From assembly GCA_943736015.1 (NCBI GenBank), contig OX031069.1, positions 42,938,728 through 43,002,727 of the forward strand: DNA of 64,000 nt. Reading direction: 5' to 3'. The translations under genes and the position numbers were made by a program. Positions within the stretch are counted from its first letter, which is position 1. Each line of letters begins with the position of its first letter. Source of the DNA: Tridacna crocea. Taxonomy: Eukaryota > Mollusca > Bivalvia > Cardiida > Cardiidae. The notes beneath the pieces were generated by a model. That model had not been told where the DNA came from and searched no databases. It worked only from the letters and a program-made list of their open reading frames with translations. Of the stretch, positions 22,870 to 34,789 are shown piece after piece.

Positions 22870-23146
22870 AGATATATGGTCTGCAACACGCGAAAAGGGA
22901 CATTCGGACATTTGCGTAAAGTGTCGTCTCGGATCATCCTGCGCAGTCCGCGCAGGCTAATCCGAGGCAACACTTTCCGTTTTTATGTAATTTTCTGTCT
23001 TGTGCAAGGATACTGAAGCAGAAAATCTAATATAGTCGTAAAGTGCCGTCTCGGATTAGCCTGCGCGGACTGCGCAGGCTGATCCGAGACGACACTTTAC
23101 GCAAATGTCCGAGTGTCCCTTTTCACGTGTTGCAAGCCATATAGCA
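22870..23146. mobile_element. Double GC-rich hairpin MITE (copy 1)
   Basis: Ends TATGGTCTGCAACACGCG / CGTGTTGCAAGCCATA and two internal hairpins (GCCTGCGCGGACTGCGCAGG type). Others are at 29818, 42563, 43898 and 47793. Confidence 0.8.
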
Positions 23147-23574
23147 CTATTATGAGTCTTTTATTTTTATTACTACAGGTATATGCAGCTGGAATTGATC
23201 ATTAAAACTGATATATCAAAATTTGGCGTTTCCCCTCCACCCAACAATTTGACAGTTTCATGTCATTCATTTGACAGGATAAGGGTTTATTCCCTTTTTC
23301 CATGGACTTGGTTCTAATGGTTTAGCAGTGTTAGATTTGAAAATGCTGAACGTAGAATATCGAATTATGGGATGAGCAACAATAAGTTGACTTTCGCACA
23401 TGAAGGTTCTATGGGTTGATACAATATCACATAAACTGCTTTCGTGTAACATTATTGCAATCGTAAACGGTCCTAATATAGGGCATTATTGCTTTCGTTC
23501 ATGCAACTGTTATATCACATTATTACATTTGTCTGATTCCGAAAAACTGAGTCAGTTTGATTTGCATTAGCCCT

Positions 23575-23722
23575 AGGCCCTCTCCTGCTAAATAACTAAA
23601 CTGAAATTTTCAATTTGATAGTAAAACCCAAGCTATTATTATTTCGAGGTTATGTTTTTGGTAATAATATCTCCTTATCGAACAGTGTAGATCATAGATC
23701 AGACTGCACGCTATGTTCCGTC
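23575..23722. mobile_element. Family B MITE, 5' part
   Basis: CCCTCTCCTGCTAAATAACT ... TCGAACAGTGTAGATCATAG then a truncated hairpin (CAGACTGCACGCTATG). Confidence 0.6.
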
Positions 23723-23899
23723 TTAACCTAGTTATCAAGGGTTTACGTGGTCAACCTGAACAAAAAGTGTCAGATTCTTTATAATGACTTACATTTGTGT
23801 GAGAAAGTAGGCCGAAAAAAAAGAAAGATTGACAACAGAAGTTCCAATACTAACATATTATATGTGAAAAATGATTTCCTCTTGCAGCCAACCCTCCGT

Positions 23900-24720
23900 T
23901 GTTACGGGAGACCATTATTTTATGCATGCCTTCATCCAAATTTAAATAACAATTCCTAACAACTGCGTCAGGAAGAATTCTCTTCAGCTCAGTGGTTATA
24001 GTGTTGGCCCTTTGTCCAGGTATTCTGGGTTCGAATCCTGTCCGGTCCTTGTATTTTTGCTATGCAGTTGTTCTTTTGCAACAGACTTTGTTCGTAAGAT
24101 GGGGACTTGTCCGGGACAAGCCATTAAGCCATTAGCCCCCAGTTTTGTCCAAAAACGGACTGTCTGTCTAATAAGGCCTTGAGTCATCAATAAATGGTGA
24201 CTTTAAGAGGGGGTGTGTTACGGGAGACCACTCCTTTATACACTTCGGTTTGAATACAGTACCTAACAACTGCCTATAAGGAATTATATTCTTAGGCTAA
24301 GTGGTTATGGTGCTGGCCTTCCGCCCGGGCGTTCTAGGTTCGAATCCTGCCCTGTCTTTGTATTTCTGCAATGTATTTGTTTTTTTGTTTCTTTGTTACA
24401 CACACTGTTTGTAAGATAGGGACTCGTTCGAGACTGGTCATTGAACCATTACCCCCATTTGTTTTCCAAAAACGGACTGTCTGTCTAATAAGGCTTTGAA
24501 TCATCAATAAATGATGACTTTGACAGGGGGTGTGTTACGCGAGACCACTCCTTTATACATGGCTTCATTCCGGTTTGAATACAGTACCTAACAAATGTAT
24601 AAGGAATAATATTCTAAGGCTAAGTGGTTATGGTGCTGGCCTTCCGTCCGGGAATCCTGCCTGGTCCTTGTATTTCTGTAATGTATTTTTTGTTTCTTCG
24701 TCACGAACTTGTTCGTAAGA
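23900..24720 (+). mobile_element. Tandem array of a tRNA-derived SINE (three units)
   Basis: tRNA-like heads (CTAAGTGGTTATGGTGCTGG to GGTTCGAATCCTG) recur at about 23987, 24297 and 24619, spaced ~310-320 bp. Each is preceded by GAGACCACTCCTTTATAC and followed by ACGGACTGTCTGTCTAATAA. The third unit has lost the B-box core. Tandem SINE units suggest unequal crossing-over. Confidence 0.75.
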
Positions 24721-24941
24721 CCGTGAAAACATTGTGTCTAAAAAGATACTTGGCTTGTAACGGACACTTTTTTTGTGCTCTCAGAATGTATCAATCGTAC
24801 AGCTGTAGTAAACTGAATATTTTAGTTACCTGTATTTTACAACGGTGTTTTAACGTTTCAGGCATTTTATGTATGTTTCATTACCATTCTACCTCATGAT
24901 TCCAACGGTTGTAAAACGTAACAAATTTTATGGATCCATAA

Positions 24942-25167
24942 TTTCTTTACCGCAAAATACCGACTTTTAACGACCCTAGGAAAGAAGCCTATTGAAAACA
25001 TTGTGGGAAAAGAAGAAAATGCTGGTAACCAGCATTTTCTTCTTTTCCCACAATGTTTTCTACCATATCTAAGAAATTTTGCACCATGTAAGCCACACTG
25101 AAATTGTCGTTTGTAAACGCCATCAATTTGGACAAGGCTAAAACTTCGTCGTATGGTAAAAGGTTAA
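24942..25167 (+). mobile_element. Family A MITE
   Basis: TTTCTTTACCGCAAAATACC ... TATGGTAAAAGGTTAA, hairpin uses GAAGAAAATGCTGGTAACC. Confidence 0.75.
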
Positions 25168-26280
25168 AATCTACTTCAAGTTTTTCACGAGCATGGCTCA
25201 TTCACAAGGTGCATTTGTCACAGATAAATTAGGTCTTATTCTTGATGCTATTAGGGTCTCATTCCGATATGACACGCTGTGTGTAATAAAAATGAGGTCT
25301 GGTAGAAAAACAGAACAAATCAATGTCAATTCATGATAATGGAGAGAATCCTCCCCATAAAAGTCCATTATGTATCTTACACCATGCTATAAATTAGGTT
25401 ATTCGCTTTCCCCTCTACCTATTCGATAATCCAGTCACTCGTTACACTGATGAATCAAAACCTCGAACAATATTTAAACTTTTGTCCCGTTAGAAAAAGT
25501 GGTGTAACTGCTGTAATATTTACTGTCTCAAAGAATTTTTAGACCCCGAGCCTGTGACTCTTTTAATACAAAGAAGATTCCAAAAACAGGAAGTTTTTAA
25601 AGACCTGTCATGATTCAACAGTATTTAATATTCTTGCCAACATAGGTTCCAGACTGCTATGTACGGCTTTCCTTTTTTTAAATAAACGTTTAGATGATTG
25701 TTTTATATACTTTGCCATCAACAGGTTCTTAAACACACTCCGCTGACATTTGCGGTCCTGCTTTAAAAGAACTTTCAGCTATTTCCTTTGCATTATTAGG
25801 TTGTTCAAGTTCCTTAAGGTCAGCTTACTACGTCAGCCTATAGCAAATAAGGCGACAATTTAACAGAAAAGAAAGAAGCTGCTCATGCTCGCTATTTATA
25901 CTCTGTAGAGTTTGCTGGGTTACATTTCCCGGTACTTGAAAAGCGTTGACCACAATCTGCCGCCAAACAACCGGTGCTACATTACAACAATAGCACTCAT
26001 TCTTTCAAGTCCGTCCGAAAGGGGGTCAATTAAACAGATCTTTCTTGAAATACAAGAAAACTTGTTCTGTTTGCAAGCCACATCAAATGTTGATGTTCAG
26101 AGATCACTTTACAGTATAAACGAAATAAGAAACGTTTATTGTTTTCTCACCTTGTATCACAAACAGGCATGCATTTGAGTTTAAAAAAAAAAACACTTTG
26201 GACAAAAATCGAAATTACAAATTGCACGTTAGGATATAATTTTCACGGGAATAATGTTTCAAGATTCGATTCAAGGTTAA

Positions 26281-26502
26281 TTAACTCTTTACCAAACAAT
26301 CCCTGGTTTTTACGACCCTGAAAAAGAAGCCTTCTGAAAACATTGTGAGAAAAGAAGAAAATGCTGGTAACCAGCATTTTCTCCTTTATCCACAATGTTT
26401 TCTACCCTTTCGGAAGCAAATTTAAATTTTTGAGTTACATTTACTTTGTCGTCTGCAAGAGCTTTCAATTTGGACCATTTTTGTCATGTGGTAAAGAGTT
26501 AA
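26281..26502 (+). mobile_element. Family A MITE
   Basis: TTAACTCTTTACCAAACAAT ... GTGGTAAAGAGTTAA with hairpin. Confidence 0.8.
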
Positions 26503-26597
26503 CGTGAAGCATAATCATGGTTTTGTATAGATCTGTGTTCTGCTGCACAAAGGCAAAAGGAATCTATTGTTATACTGTCAGAATATAAACATACATG

Positions 26598-26808
26598 AAC
26601 TCTTTACTAGGTGACAAAACTTATCCAAGGACAATAAAGCATTAGCAGAATACAAGTCGAATGTTTTATATTAAAAAAAAAAAAGAAAATATTGTGGGAG
26701 AAAATGCTGGTTATCATCATTTTCTTGTCGTCCCACTGTTTTTTCTCAAAAGCCTTCTCCCTAAATGTCGTATATAGACAGTCTGGATTGTTACGAAAAT
26801 GAGTAAAA
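26598..26808. mobile_element. Degenerate family A MITE
   Basis: GAACTCTTTACTAGGTGACA ... GTCGTATATAGACAGTCTGG; the central stem has lost the GGAAAAGG block. Confidence 0.5.
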
Positions 26809-26890
26809 TAGAAAAATGGTCATAACAGGATCCTGTAGACCAGTTCGAAGAAGATCACCAGCAAATTCTTGATAGACAGAAACTCGCTCG

Positions 26891-27596
26891 AATTTATAAA
26901 AATTCGTTAGAAGCACATTGAAATGTCCATTTTTGGACTATCCCTCTTCACAGATTTATTAAAACTCATCTCTAGGCTTCTCCTGCACTCTGATTCAAAG
27001 AGGTAATGATATCGTGGTATTGTAACCATTCCCATATACATGTATAAGCAATGCATATAAGAAGAGGGTTTAAGGTAAGACCTGTGTAATGCACTTCCGG
27101 TGTACATGGGGCAAAAATTCTAATTGGTTGATAAATAAGGATAAACAAAAATAAAGACTGATGCAGAAATAATATTTTTGCACATTCCTAACGGATCAGA
27201 AATTCCGTTTATGTCTATCTTGAAATTATTGTTTGATACTTTTGTTAGTTTTCTGAAAAGGGAGGTAATTATTATCTCTTTCTGAATTGGGAATATAGTG
27301 GTTTTAGATTTATAAATGATAATTCAAAGAAGGAAAAAAAATGAATTGGTGAAAGTAGTGCAATAAGACTCATTTTTAAGCATATTTTGTAGGATAATAT
27401 TATAGTGGAAATAGCTGTTTTCTGTTAAGGGTCCACTACGTTAAGCCCCTTTCTTATATGCACGGCTTGTATGTGAGGATGGTTACAATAATTAAAGCAC
27501 AGGAGAAGTCTAGAAATGAGTTCTAATGAATCTGTGCAGAGGGGTAGTCTAAGAAATGGGCATTTCAATGTGCTTCTGACGATTTTTTATAAATTC
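26891..27596. mobile_element. ~705-bp TIR element
   Basis: TIRs AATTTATAAAAATTCGTTAG / CTGACGATTTTTTATAAATT and sub-terminal AAGCACATTGAAATG / CATTTCAATGTGCTT, with arms of about 100 bp. Part of the interior (27240-27450) recurs at 41770-42010. No transposase. Confidence 0.65.
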
Positions 27597-27999
27597 AGAA
27601 CTTTTCCTCTGTGAGAATTTTCTGCATGTCACTCTACATCCCGCTAGAGCCGATTGTTAGACAAACATGGATTTTATGAATCCATGATCAATTGATCACG
27701 TAATTGGTATCATGCATCACGGAGATGCATTAAGTCCCCTTGTTCCAGAGCATGGCTCATACATACTATATTTCTGCAGACGTATATGAAGAATTCATTT
27801 GGAGACCAAATCCCAGAACTGGTCGAGGATAATCCAGCAATTTGCATCGATGTCTTTCGTTCTAGACATATTTTGTATGCGATTAGACTCATTCAGTAAG
27901 TCGTAAAGACGCCTTTGCCACATTTCTTGTAAGTTTTGTTGGAACGCGTATTTCATTTATAACCAGACAATAGTTTATTGTTGTTGCAAGTCCAGGCAA

Positions 28000-28155
28000 A
28001 AGTTGAAGCCGTTTTACCGTGAGGTAAATCTGTTTGCGCGATGAAAATTAGATCTCTCTAGAAAGGTTGTTGTAGATGCAGATCAATGCGGATGATGAAG
28101 GCATTTTATCGTGAAGTAAATCTGTTTGCGTGATGTAAAGTAGATCTGTATAGAA
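28000..28155. repeat. ~100-115-bp local duplication
   Basis: GTGAGGTAAATCTGTTTGCG... occurs again as GTGAAGTAAATCTGTTTGCG. Confidence 0.6.
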
Positions 28156-28530
28156 TGCCGTAATATTGACTTCGTTAACCCACATCCTACACACCCAACA
28201 TTTGATATCCTTTTGTAAAGACAGTGGACCCATCGTGCAATTAATCTTCCCTTGCCGTCTCTGTCACAGAATTACATCGTTCAAGTTATACATGCCTTTT
28301 ATATCTTGAGTTCTTGCTTTTTATTCTGATTTTAGCTATTAAATCATGCAATATGTCAATAACCTATTCCAAATTTAGATTTCATTTCACTGAAAACCTT
28401 AGCATAAGGACATACTACATTTCTTTGTATTGAAATGTTTTACTGTATTTTATTTTTTAAAAGTTTCTTCCGTAAGATTCATCCATTTTTTTTTGGGGGG
28501 GGGGTGAAAAGGACTTATCATTTCCTTCTC

Positions 28531-28764
28531 CTTTTATCACACAAACCCTAGTTTTGACGAGCCTCAGAAGAAAAGTTTTTTTGAGAATATTGTGTAAAGA
28601 AAATGAGGAAATGCTGGCAATCCATATCCCCTATTTTCACACAACGTTTTGTATTCTTCAAAAGGTGAATTTTCATATTTGGGTCTAAAAGATTTCGTCG
28701 TGTGCAAAAACTTTCAATTTGAGGAAGCCTAACATTTGTTGTTTGACTAGGTGTCAATGTGTTA
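28531..28764 (+). mobile_element. Degenerate family A MITE
   Basis: TTTTATCACACAAACCCTAG ... GTGTCAATGTGTTAA, hairpin heavily mutated. Confidence 0.5.
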
Positions 28765-28971
28765 ATTCAAGAACCATCCAATCAAAACGATGGAAACTGT
28801 AGTACAGTAATAGTCCAATTCAAAAGCCTGGAATCTTTTTTAACAATTATTGTTATTTGTATTCCCAGTCTTATTTTTAATCTAGATAATGATACAATTT
28901 TTGACAAGCTGAACCAATGTCTAGACACTCATTCATTTTTTACTTTCAAATAAAGGAAATTATAAGAATAT

Positions 28972-29134
28972 GTTAACCCGTATCTTGCTAAATAAATGAA
29001 ATGAAAATTTTGATCCGTTGATAAACCCCAAAGTCTGCCATTAAGTTTTGGGAACAATATGTCCTTACCGGACAGTGTAGATCAAGATCAGACTGCACGT
29101 TCTGTGCAGTCTGATCTTGATTTACACTGTCCGC
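28972..29134. mobile_element. Family B MITE with intact hairpin
   Basis: TTAACCCGTATCTTGCTAAA start, hairpin at 29070-29134 (GGACAGTGTAGATCAAGATC and complement). The TTAACCC end suggests the same target preference as family A. Confidence 0.7.
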
Positions 29135-29596
29135 AAAAGGTCAATGAGTCGCTCTCAGTAGCCTGAGGCTTAAGAATGGTATTATGAATGCGATTAGAAA
29201 TAGGTGGTGGGATAAAAAAAAAAAATCAAATGAAAATTACACCCTACCAATGTAACTTTAATCTAAAGTATTAATTTCAAAGTCTTGGTCGGTTTGGTCC
29301 TATGAGTGGGTTTGAACAAGGAGAAATCTACGTACACTTGCAGAATAGATTCCCAGTAAATAATTCTATTGAACACATTTAAGAAAGTAGTTTTCGTCGC
29401 CTAATAAGACTTTTTTGGATCTAGAATTAATACTGAATTTCTATATTATTGATGCTGTTTGGATGCTATGTGGCCAAATTGGACCTAAGGCAATTAACTA
29501 ACAATTCTGTTACCCCTACAACTACACACCGAGGAGGCATAACTTTACAATAACCCGATCAGTACTTGCAATAATTAGGTGTTTTCTCTGTCTCTG

Positions 29597-29673
29597 CTTT
29601 ATTATTATTATTATCATTGTTATTATTATTATTATCATCATTATTATTATTATCATCATTATTATCATTATTC
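29597..29673. repeat. (ATT)n/(ATC)n microsatellite
   Basis: TTATTATTATTATCATTGTT-type triplets; the Asn/Asp-rich minus-strand frame is an artefact. Confidence 0.9.
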
Positions 29674-29817
29674 GTTATGAATGCATACATCACAAATTCC
29701 CGTTTAAATGAACTGAAGAAATCAGTACCATCGTTTTGCATTCGTTGTAAGTATTTGATATACAGGAATTCATAAATTGTTACTTTTTATAAGATGCCCT
29801 ACGGAGTGATGTAAATG

Positions 29818-30095
29818 TCATATAATATTGGAGTGCAACACGCGAAAAGGGTCATTCGGACATTTGCGTAAAGTGTCGTCTCTGATCAGCGTTTGCAGTC
29901 CGCACAGGCTAATCCGAAACGACACCTTCCGATTTTATGTGATTTTCTGTTTTACGCAAGTCTACTGTAGCACAAAATCTAATGTAGTCGTAAAGTGCCG
30001 TCTCGGATTAGCCTGCGCGGACTGCGCAGGCTAATCCGAGACGACACTTTACGCAAATGTCCGAATGCACCTTTTCGCGTGTTGCACTCCAATTA
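29818..30095. mobile_element. Double GC-rich hairpin MITE (copy 2)
   Basis: ATTGGAGTGCAACACGCGAA / TTCGCGTGTTGCACTCCAAT give the longest clear terminal inverted repeat of the family. The second internal stem is perfect. Confidence 0.85.
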
Positions 30096-30890
30096 TTACG
30101 GATAGGCCTACTGAAAAGGCATGATTTAACATTTGATGCACTATTGTTATATCTATGTAAATGAACCGAATCACAATTCGTGCGCTCTCACAAAAAAAAA
30201 ATGACCAACTTTAACAAAAGCCTTCTTACCTTCGACCTTTTACAATATCCTTTTTTACCAATTGCCTTATAGATTTAAATTTGAACCTCAAATTCTCTAT
30301 TGTACGTAAATGAATATCCAACGTCAATGACAGCTCAAAATCATCGCTGCAAACTTATGTATGTTTCTAGATCTAATAGCCGATAACGGTCTTAAATCAT
30401 GTTTCTTACCTTAGAAATTCATACATCTAATTGATTTCACAGCATCTATTTTTACAATAAACACGTTTGTCAAACAATTCCTGCAGAAACAGCTTCACAA
30501 TGAGATACCTGTCCAAGATAGAGAAGAGCGACATTTACAATTCAGATTTTATACCTTCGAACAATACCATGAAATATGCATAGCGACGATGACGTCATGA
30601 CACATATGCTCGTAGAGTAGGTGCGGTTATTTCCGGACGTGCATGGTTAACAGACCGAAATGTCCATCTATTACACACTGCAAAGACATGAATTAAATAT
30701 CTTTTTATATGGCGGCATAGTTTCGACGTAAATACGATCGATTCGACGTTTTAAATAAACAAATGCATGTCAGACATAAATATTATGAGAATAGAATAAA
30801 AATCGGTAAAGTTTTCAGGCAATTTAGGTCAATGCATTGAACGTGAAGTCCAATCTTAGATCAACACTTAAAAATGAAACATTATAGGCT

Positions 30891-30945
30891 TACTTCAAAA
30901 ACCTCGTAACTACAGCTTGAAACAAGGTGTAGTTACGAGGTTTTT
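30891..30945. repeat. Hairpin repeat 'CTCGTAACTACAGCTTG'
   Basis: AAACCTCGTAACTACAGCTT / GTGTAGTTACGAGGTTT. Confidence 0.8.
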
Positions 30946-31251
30946 CAACGATATACTGTTCAATAGCTTTAGTACATCTCCCTGATCTCCTTTCGAAGCC
31001 TCAGTATATAAGACGTTCCCTGGATTGAAAGTATTCAGAGACAACAACATAAATGCAACTTATGTAATAAGAATTATCTGATAGAAAAGAAAAATGTGAG
31101 AAATATTTTGGAAAAAGCGAAAATGCTGACCACTAGTATTTTCTCATTTTCCCACAGAAGCTTGAGTTTTCAGAGGCCGTTTTCTTTAGGGTTGTGAAAC
31201 TATGGCGAGTGCTTTGATCAGGTCTCACCCCAGGGCCCGTAATCACCAACA

Positions 31252-31440
31252 CTACTTAAGAACGTTCTTTGTCTTATTCTCCAGAATTTTCTACATTTGT
31301 AAGTAACACAACTTCTGATTGGCTAAACCATTCGGTTTAGCCAATCAGAAGTTGTGTTACTTACAAATATAGAAAACCTTGGAGAAAAAGACTAAGAACA
31401 TTCTCAAGAATGGTTGGTGGATACGGGTCAAGAAGTTTTC
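31252..31440. mobile_element. CCAAT-box palindrome element (copy 1)
   Basis: CTTCTGATTGGCTAAACC / GGTTTAGCCAATCAGAAG stem, outer arms TTAAGAACGTTCTTTGTCTT / AAGACTAAGAACATTCTCAA. A second full copy is at 59250-59450; halves at 11240-11400, 20830-20900, 37255-37430 and 59000-59060. Confidence 0.7.
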
Positions 31441-31559
31441 AGACTGCTTTTGCAACAACGCAGGCTGACTTTGATGGATTTTTTTTTACTTTTGATTGAT
31501 AATCTGAATTTAAAAGGACTGCTTTACGACGTCGCTTAGTCGGTTAAAAGATTAAATGT

Positions 31560-31740
31560 GACCTATCACGCAAAAAAAGGGACTTTCTGGGAACTGCGAA
31601 AAGTCCCAGCCCTGAACAGACTGAGCGAATTGCGCAGGCTGACCAGAGTTGACACTTTTCGCTTTAATGACATTTTCTGTATGAAAAGTGGTCATTGTAC
31701 CTAGTTGTACAATCATTTTTTATAATCAACTAAAACTGAC
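31560..31740. repeat. GC-rich hairpin repeat
   Basis: GTGACCTATCACGCAAAAAA ... GAATTGCGCAGGCTGACCAG ... GAAAAGTGGTCATTGTA; stem partly decayed. Confidence 0.6.
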
Positions 31741-31916
31741 CTGTACTATCGTTGATCTGTTTTCGTCTAATTGATGAACAGAATTCCCAGATGCTCCCTT
31801 TTCGGGAGATGGATCACAAATATATTTCATGGATGCATAACAACATGACGTCTACTTTGGTAATTTGCATCATGGGAGATGTTTTAAACCCCTCTTGGCT
31901 GCAGCACCGTTCGTTT

Positions 31917-32124
31917 TTTTTTTTATTCTTTACCAAACGACAAAATTTTAGACTAGTCCAAATGGAAAGCATTTGCAGAGTACAAAATAAATGTGACTAA
32001 ATAATTGAAATTTGTTTTAGGAAGGGAAGAAAAACATTGCGGGAAAAAGGAGAAAATGCTGATCACAGCAAAAGGCTTCTGTCACAGAGGTGTTAAAGTT
32101 CGGGACTGTGTGTTAAAGGGTTAA
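31917..32124 (-). mobile_element. Family A MITE, 81 bp upstream of the S4-pore exon
   Basis: CTTTACCAAACGACAAAATT ... GTGTTAAAGGGTTAA; the second hairpin arm is deleted. Confidence 0.65.
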
Positions 32125-32205
32125 TTAAAAGCCGTCATTTTACTTATTCGGCGCTTTTTAGTGTTTCAATGTTAAGAAATAATTTTGTTCCTGTTTCCTT
32201 TTCAG

Positions 32206-32605
32206 ACAATGACAATAGCAGGAATTCTAAAGACGGCCAGATTGTTGCGACTTCTGCGGGTCATACGGCGTATCGAACAGTTTGCCGAGTACGGGGCCGC
32301 TGTACTACTTCTTCTCATGGTCTCCTTCTCTCTCATCGCTCATTGGCTGGCTTGTATATTCTATCTCATTGCCTACTGGGAACGGCCCCACCTCCATGGC
32401 AACATAGGATGGTTGGACACGCTTGCCGGACAGTTGAACGAGCCATACATAGACAACGTGACCACAAGTGGACCAAGTATTAAGACCACGTATATAACAG
32501 CATTGTATTTTACGTTCACCTCACTGACCAGTATTGGCTTCGGCAACATTTCTCCGAACACAAATGCCGAGAAGATCTTTGCAATTTTTGCCATGTTACT
32601 GGGCT
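32206..32605 (+). CDS. KCNH (ERG): ERG-type KCNH channel exon: S4, S5, turret, pore helix, selectivity filter
   Basis: Acceptor TTTCCTTTTCAG, donor GGGCT|GTAAGT; phase 0 in, phase 1 out (residues 125-257). S4 is [17 protein letters not shown] with positive charges at residues 133, 136, 139, 142, 145 and 146. S5 follows from [20 protein letters not shown]. The long S5-P turret ([15 protein letters not shown]...) is a hallmark of ERG channels and has an N-glycosylation site NVT. The pore helix and filter read [26 protein letters not shown] corresponds to the ERG SVGFGN. The Ser two residues after Asn (position 240), important for fast C-type inactivation in ERGs, is kept. S6 begins at [12 protein letters not shown]. 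This settles the family as ERG rather than EAG or ELK. Confidence 0.98.
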
Positions 32606-32807
32606 GTAAGTATATGTTTAACAGTAAATATTGAGCCTTTGACCGTACAATTCCGAATTTGAAGAACGCTGAGAAAGTATCCTTGAGAAGTTTTCAAAAT
32701 CTAGCCTATGAATAGTGGAATATTATGAGTTCCATAAGTTTTGTTTAATATTTGAATCTTCCCGCACCATTCACTTTAAGAATGCTGAATAACATGAATG
32801 CCGTTGG

Positions 32808-32866
32808 TTCACTTCGAAAACCTCGTAACTACAGCTTGTTACAAGTTGTAGTTACGACGTTTTCGA
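32808..32866. repeat. Hairpin repeat 'CTCGTAACTACAGCTTG'
   Basis: CTCGTAACTACAGCTTG / CAAGTTGTAGTTACGACG with flanks TTCACTTCGAAAAC / TTTTCGAACAG. Confidence 0.75.
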
Positions 32867-33249
32867 ACAGAAATGACCATGCGCTGTGTGTGAAATGAAA
32901 CGTTTCAATTCGGACAATTCTTAGTATTTATAGCCTGGTAACGGAATAATTAACCACTAGACTGTCATGCAAATTAAGTGGATATCTATGGTCAGTAGCA
33001 GCGACAATATTGTCTCAATTCTAACTCCTCATCAAACGTCAAAATTTCAAGGTCGTCCGTATTGAAGTATTTGAAGCAAGCAAATTAAATTAGGCTTATA
33101 TTATGAAAATAGACATTCAAAGGATGGGGAAAAATCGGGAAAGGAAAAATTGATTGCTACTTACCAGCTATTTTCCTTTACCAACAATGTTTTCTTAGCT
33201 ATCAGAGGCAGATCGCGTGACTGTGTACTCGTATTTATCTCTTATACAG

Positions 33250-33449
33250 CTCTACTGAGTGCCGCTATCTTTGGTAACGTATCATCGATTATGTTACGAC
33301 TATATCAGGGTACGGACGAGTACCACGAGAAGATGCAGAGCATTAAAGAGTTCATCAACTTTCACCATCTACCCAAAAATCTCGCCAGCCGCTTACAAGA
33401 GTCTTTCCAACATACCTGGTCCTACACCAATGGTATTGATATGAATACA
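33250..33449 (+). CDS. KCNH (ERG): ERG-type KCNH channel exon: end of S6 and C-linker
   Basis: Acceptor CTTATACAG, donor AATACA|GTAAGT; phase 1 in, phase 0 out (split Ser 258 to residue 324). S6 reads SLLSAAIFGNVSSI and runs into the C-linker RLYQGTDEYHEKMQSIKEFI, then WSYTNGIDMNT, all diagnostic for KCNH. The S6 Phe (residue 265) that lines the inner cavity is present. The Tyr normally found four residues before it in ERG/EAG channels is Ser (residue 261). Only 644 bp of intron separates it from the filter exon. Confidence 0.98.
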
Positions 33450-33499
33450 GTAAGTTTGAGTTTGTTGTGTCACCTTTGAACTGGTTTTCGTCCTCTCTT

Positions 33500-34460
33500 T
33501 TTCTGCACTATCCCCATAACAATACTAACAGCCATAAGAGGGCGTCGCCCATATGGGCAACCGGTGGAGACGATAAATAAATGCAAGCAAAACAAGATTT
33601 TAACCCCAGAAGAGAAACGCTTATGAAAACTTTGTAGAGCCTTTTGAAAACATTTAACCCTTTACTCCATAGATTCTTAAAAGAAAATATTGATTTTGGA
33701 AAATTAGCAAGCGTTACAATAGAGGGAACAGATTATCATACCATGGTGCAAATTTTACAGCTATAGACAAATTGTGCTTGAATAAGAAAAAGGATTTCAT
33801 CATAAATAATGAAAAAAAACACAGAGAAAGCAATGCAGGGAAAGGAGAAAGTACTGCTTACCAGCATTGTCTCATTTTCCTTTAATGTTTTCTAGATTTG
33901 TTTTCCATGCGGTTGTCCTACAGGGGAGGAAAGATTCAAGACAGAATGGTTTAAAATAAAGCCCATTGAAACCAAAATATTAAAGACTAACCCTTGGCAG
34001 AAGAAGAAGACGACTTACATTTTACTAAATCAATAGTAACATCCTTAAAAAGCGGATTAAAAAGTTGGGAATAAATCAAAATATGGAAACTGGAATGCTA
34101 ATGTCGCATTTTTTCCTCCTTTCTATTCATGCAATCAAATGACGGTAAATCAGACAATTCATTACCATATTTGGTGTTAGGAAAGGATAGAATGGCAGAC
34201 ATTATGTAAACCCTCTCGGGAAAAATGTACAAATATGCGGGAACTATTTGATGGGTGGAATCGTATTAGAAAGGTGATTTTAGGTTTTTGAGGTTTTGGC
34301 GGGTTGTGAGAGACGGCTGTAGTCTGTAGTCTGTATACGAGATAGTAACAAAGATCAACAGATATGAAACGTTGAGGCATTTTTTTATATTTTTACTCTC
34401 CTAATCAACCCCTTGTTTTAAGAACTCTTGGATAGAAGGCCTTTCGCGAACTATTGACCT
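33500..34460 (+). other. Intron start with decayed MITE fragments
   Basis: Family A-like hairpin remnants at 33130-33190 and 33837-33895 (GGAAAGGAGAAAGTACTGCT). 33960-34460 shows nothing recognisable. Confidence 0.4.
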
Positions 34461-34465
34461 TTTGT

Positions 34466-34650
34466 GGACAGTGTAGATCCAGATCAGACTGCACAGAACG
34501 TGCAGTCTGATCTTGGACCCACACTGTCCGATCAGGAGATATCATTTCTCAAAGCATAACTTTTAAATAACAATAGTTGGGTTCTTGCTATCGAATTAAA
34601 GATTTAATTTTATATAATTTTATAGCAGGGTAAGGGTAAAATTTTCGTCT
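34466..34650. mobile_element. Family B MITE, right part
   Basis: Hairpin 34466-34531 (CAGACTGCACAGAACGTGCA) then CTATCGAATTAAAGATTTAA and AGCAGGGTAAGGGTAA. Confidence 0.7.
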
Positions 34651-34705
34651 GCAAATGCTATCAATTTTGGTAGGTATTTAAATTTTTCGCTTAAGAACGA
34701 GACAA

Positions 34706-34789
34706 TCCTTTACCAAACGACAAAATTTTAGACTTGTCCAGATTGAAAGCACTTGCAGACAACAAAATAAAGGTAACTCAAAAATTGAA
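34706..34789 (-). mobile_element. Family A MITE, left half (split by insertion)
   Basis: CTTTACCAAACGACAAAATT ... GTAACTCAAAAATTGAA stops inside the arm. The matching right half resumes at about 36226. Confidence 0.8.

Larger units (their letters stand above)
19841..32205 (+). other. 12.4-kb channel intron filled with MITEs
   Basis: Between the S3 and S4 exons there is no further channel coding sequence. Recognisable contents are listed as separate repeats. Stretches 20410-20670, 20900-21290, 25168-26280, 27600-28530, 29140-29590 and 30100-30880 show no recognised gene or repeat apart from the local duplication at 28000-28155. Confidence 0.6.

Noticed and set aside
32169..32483. Alternative plus-strand frame across the pore exon
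   Set aside because: Out of frame with the S4-pore sequence, which has clear homology.
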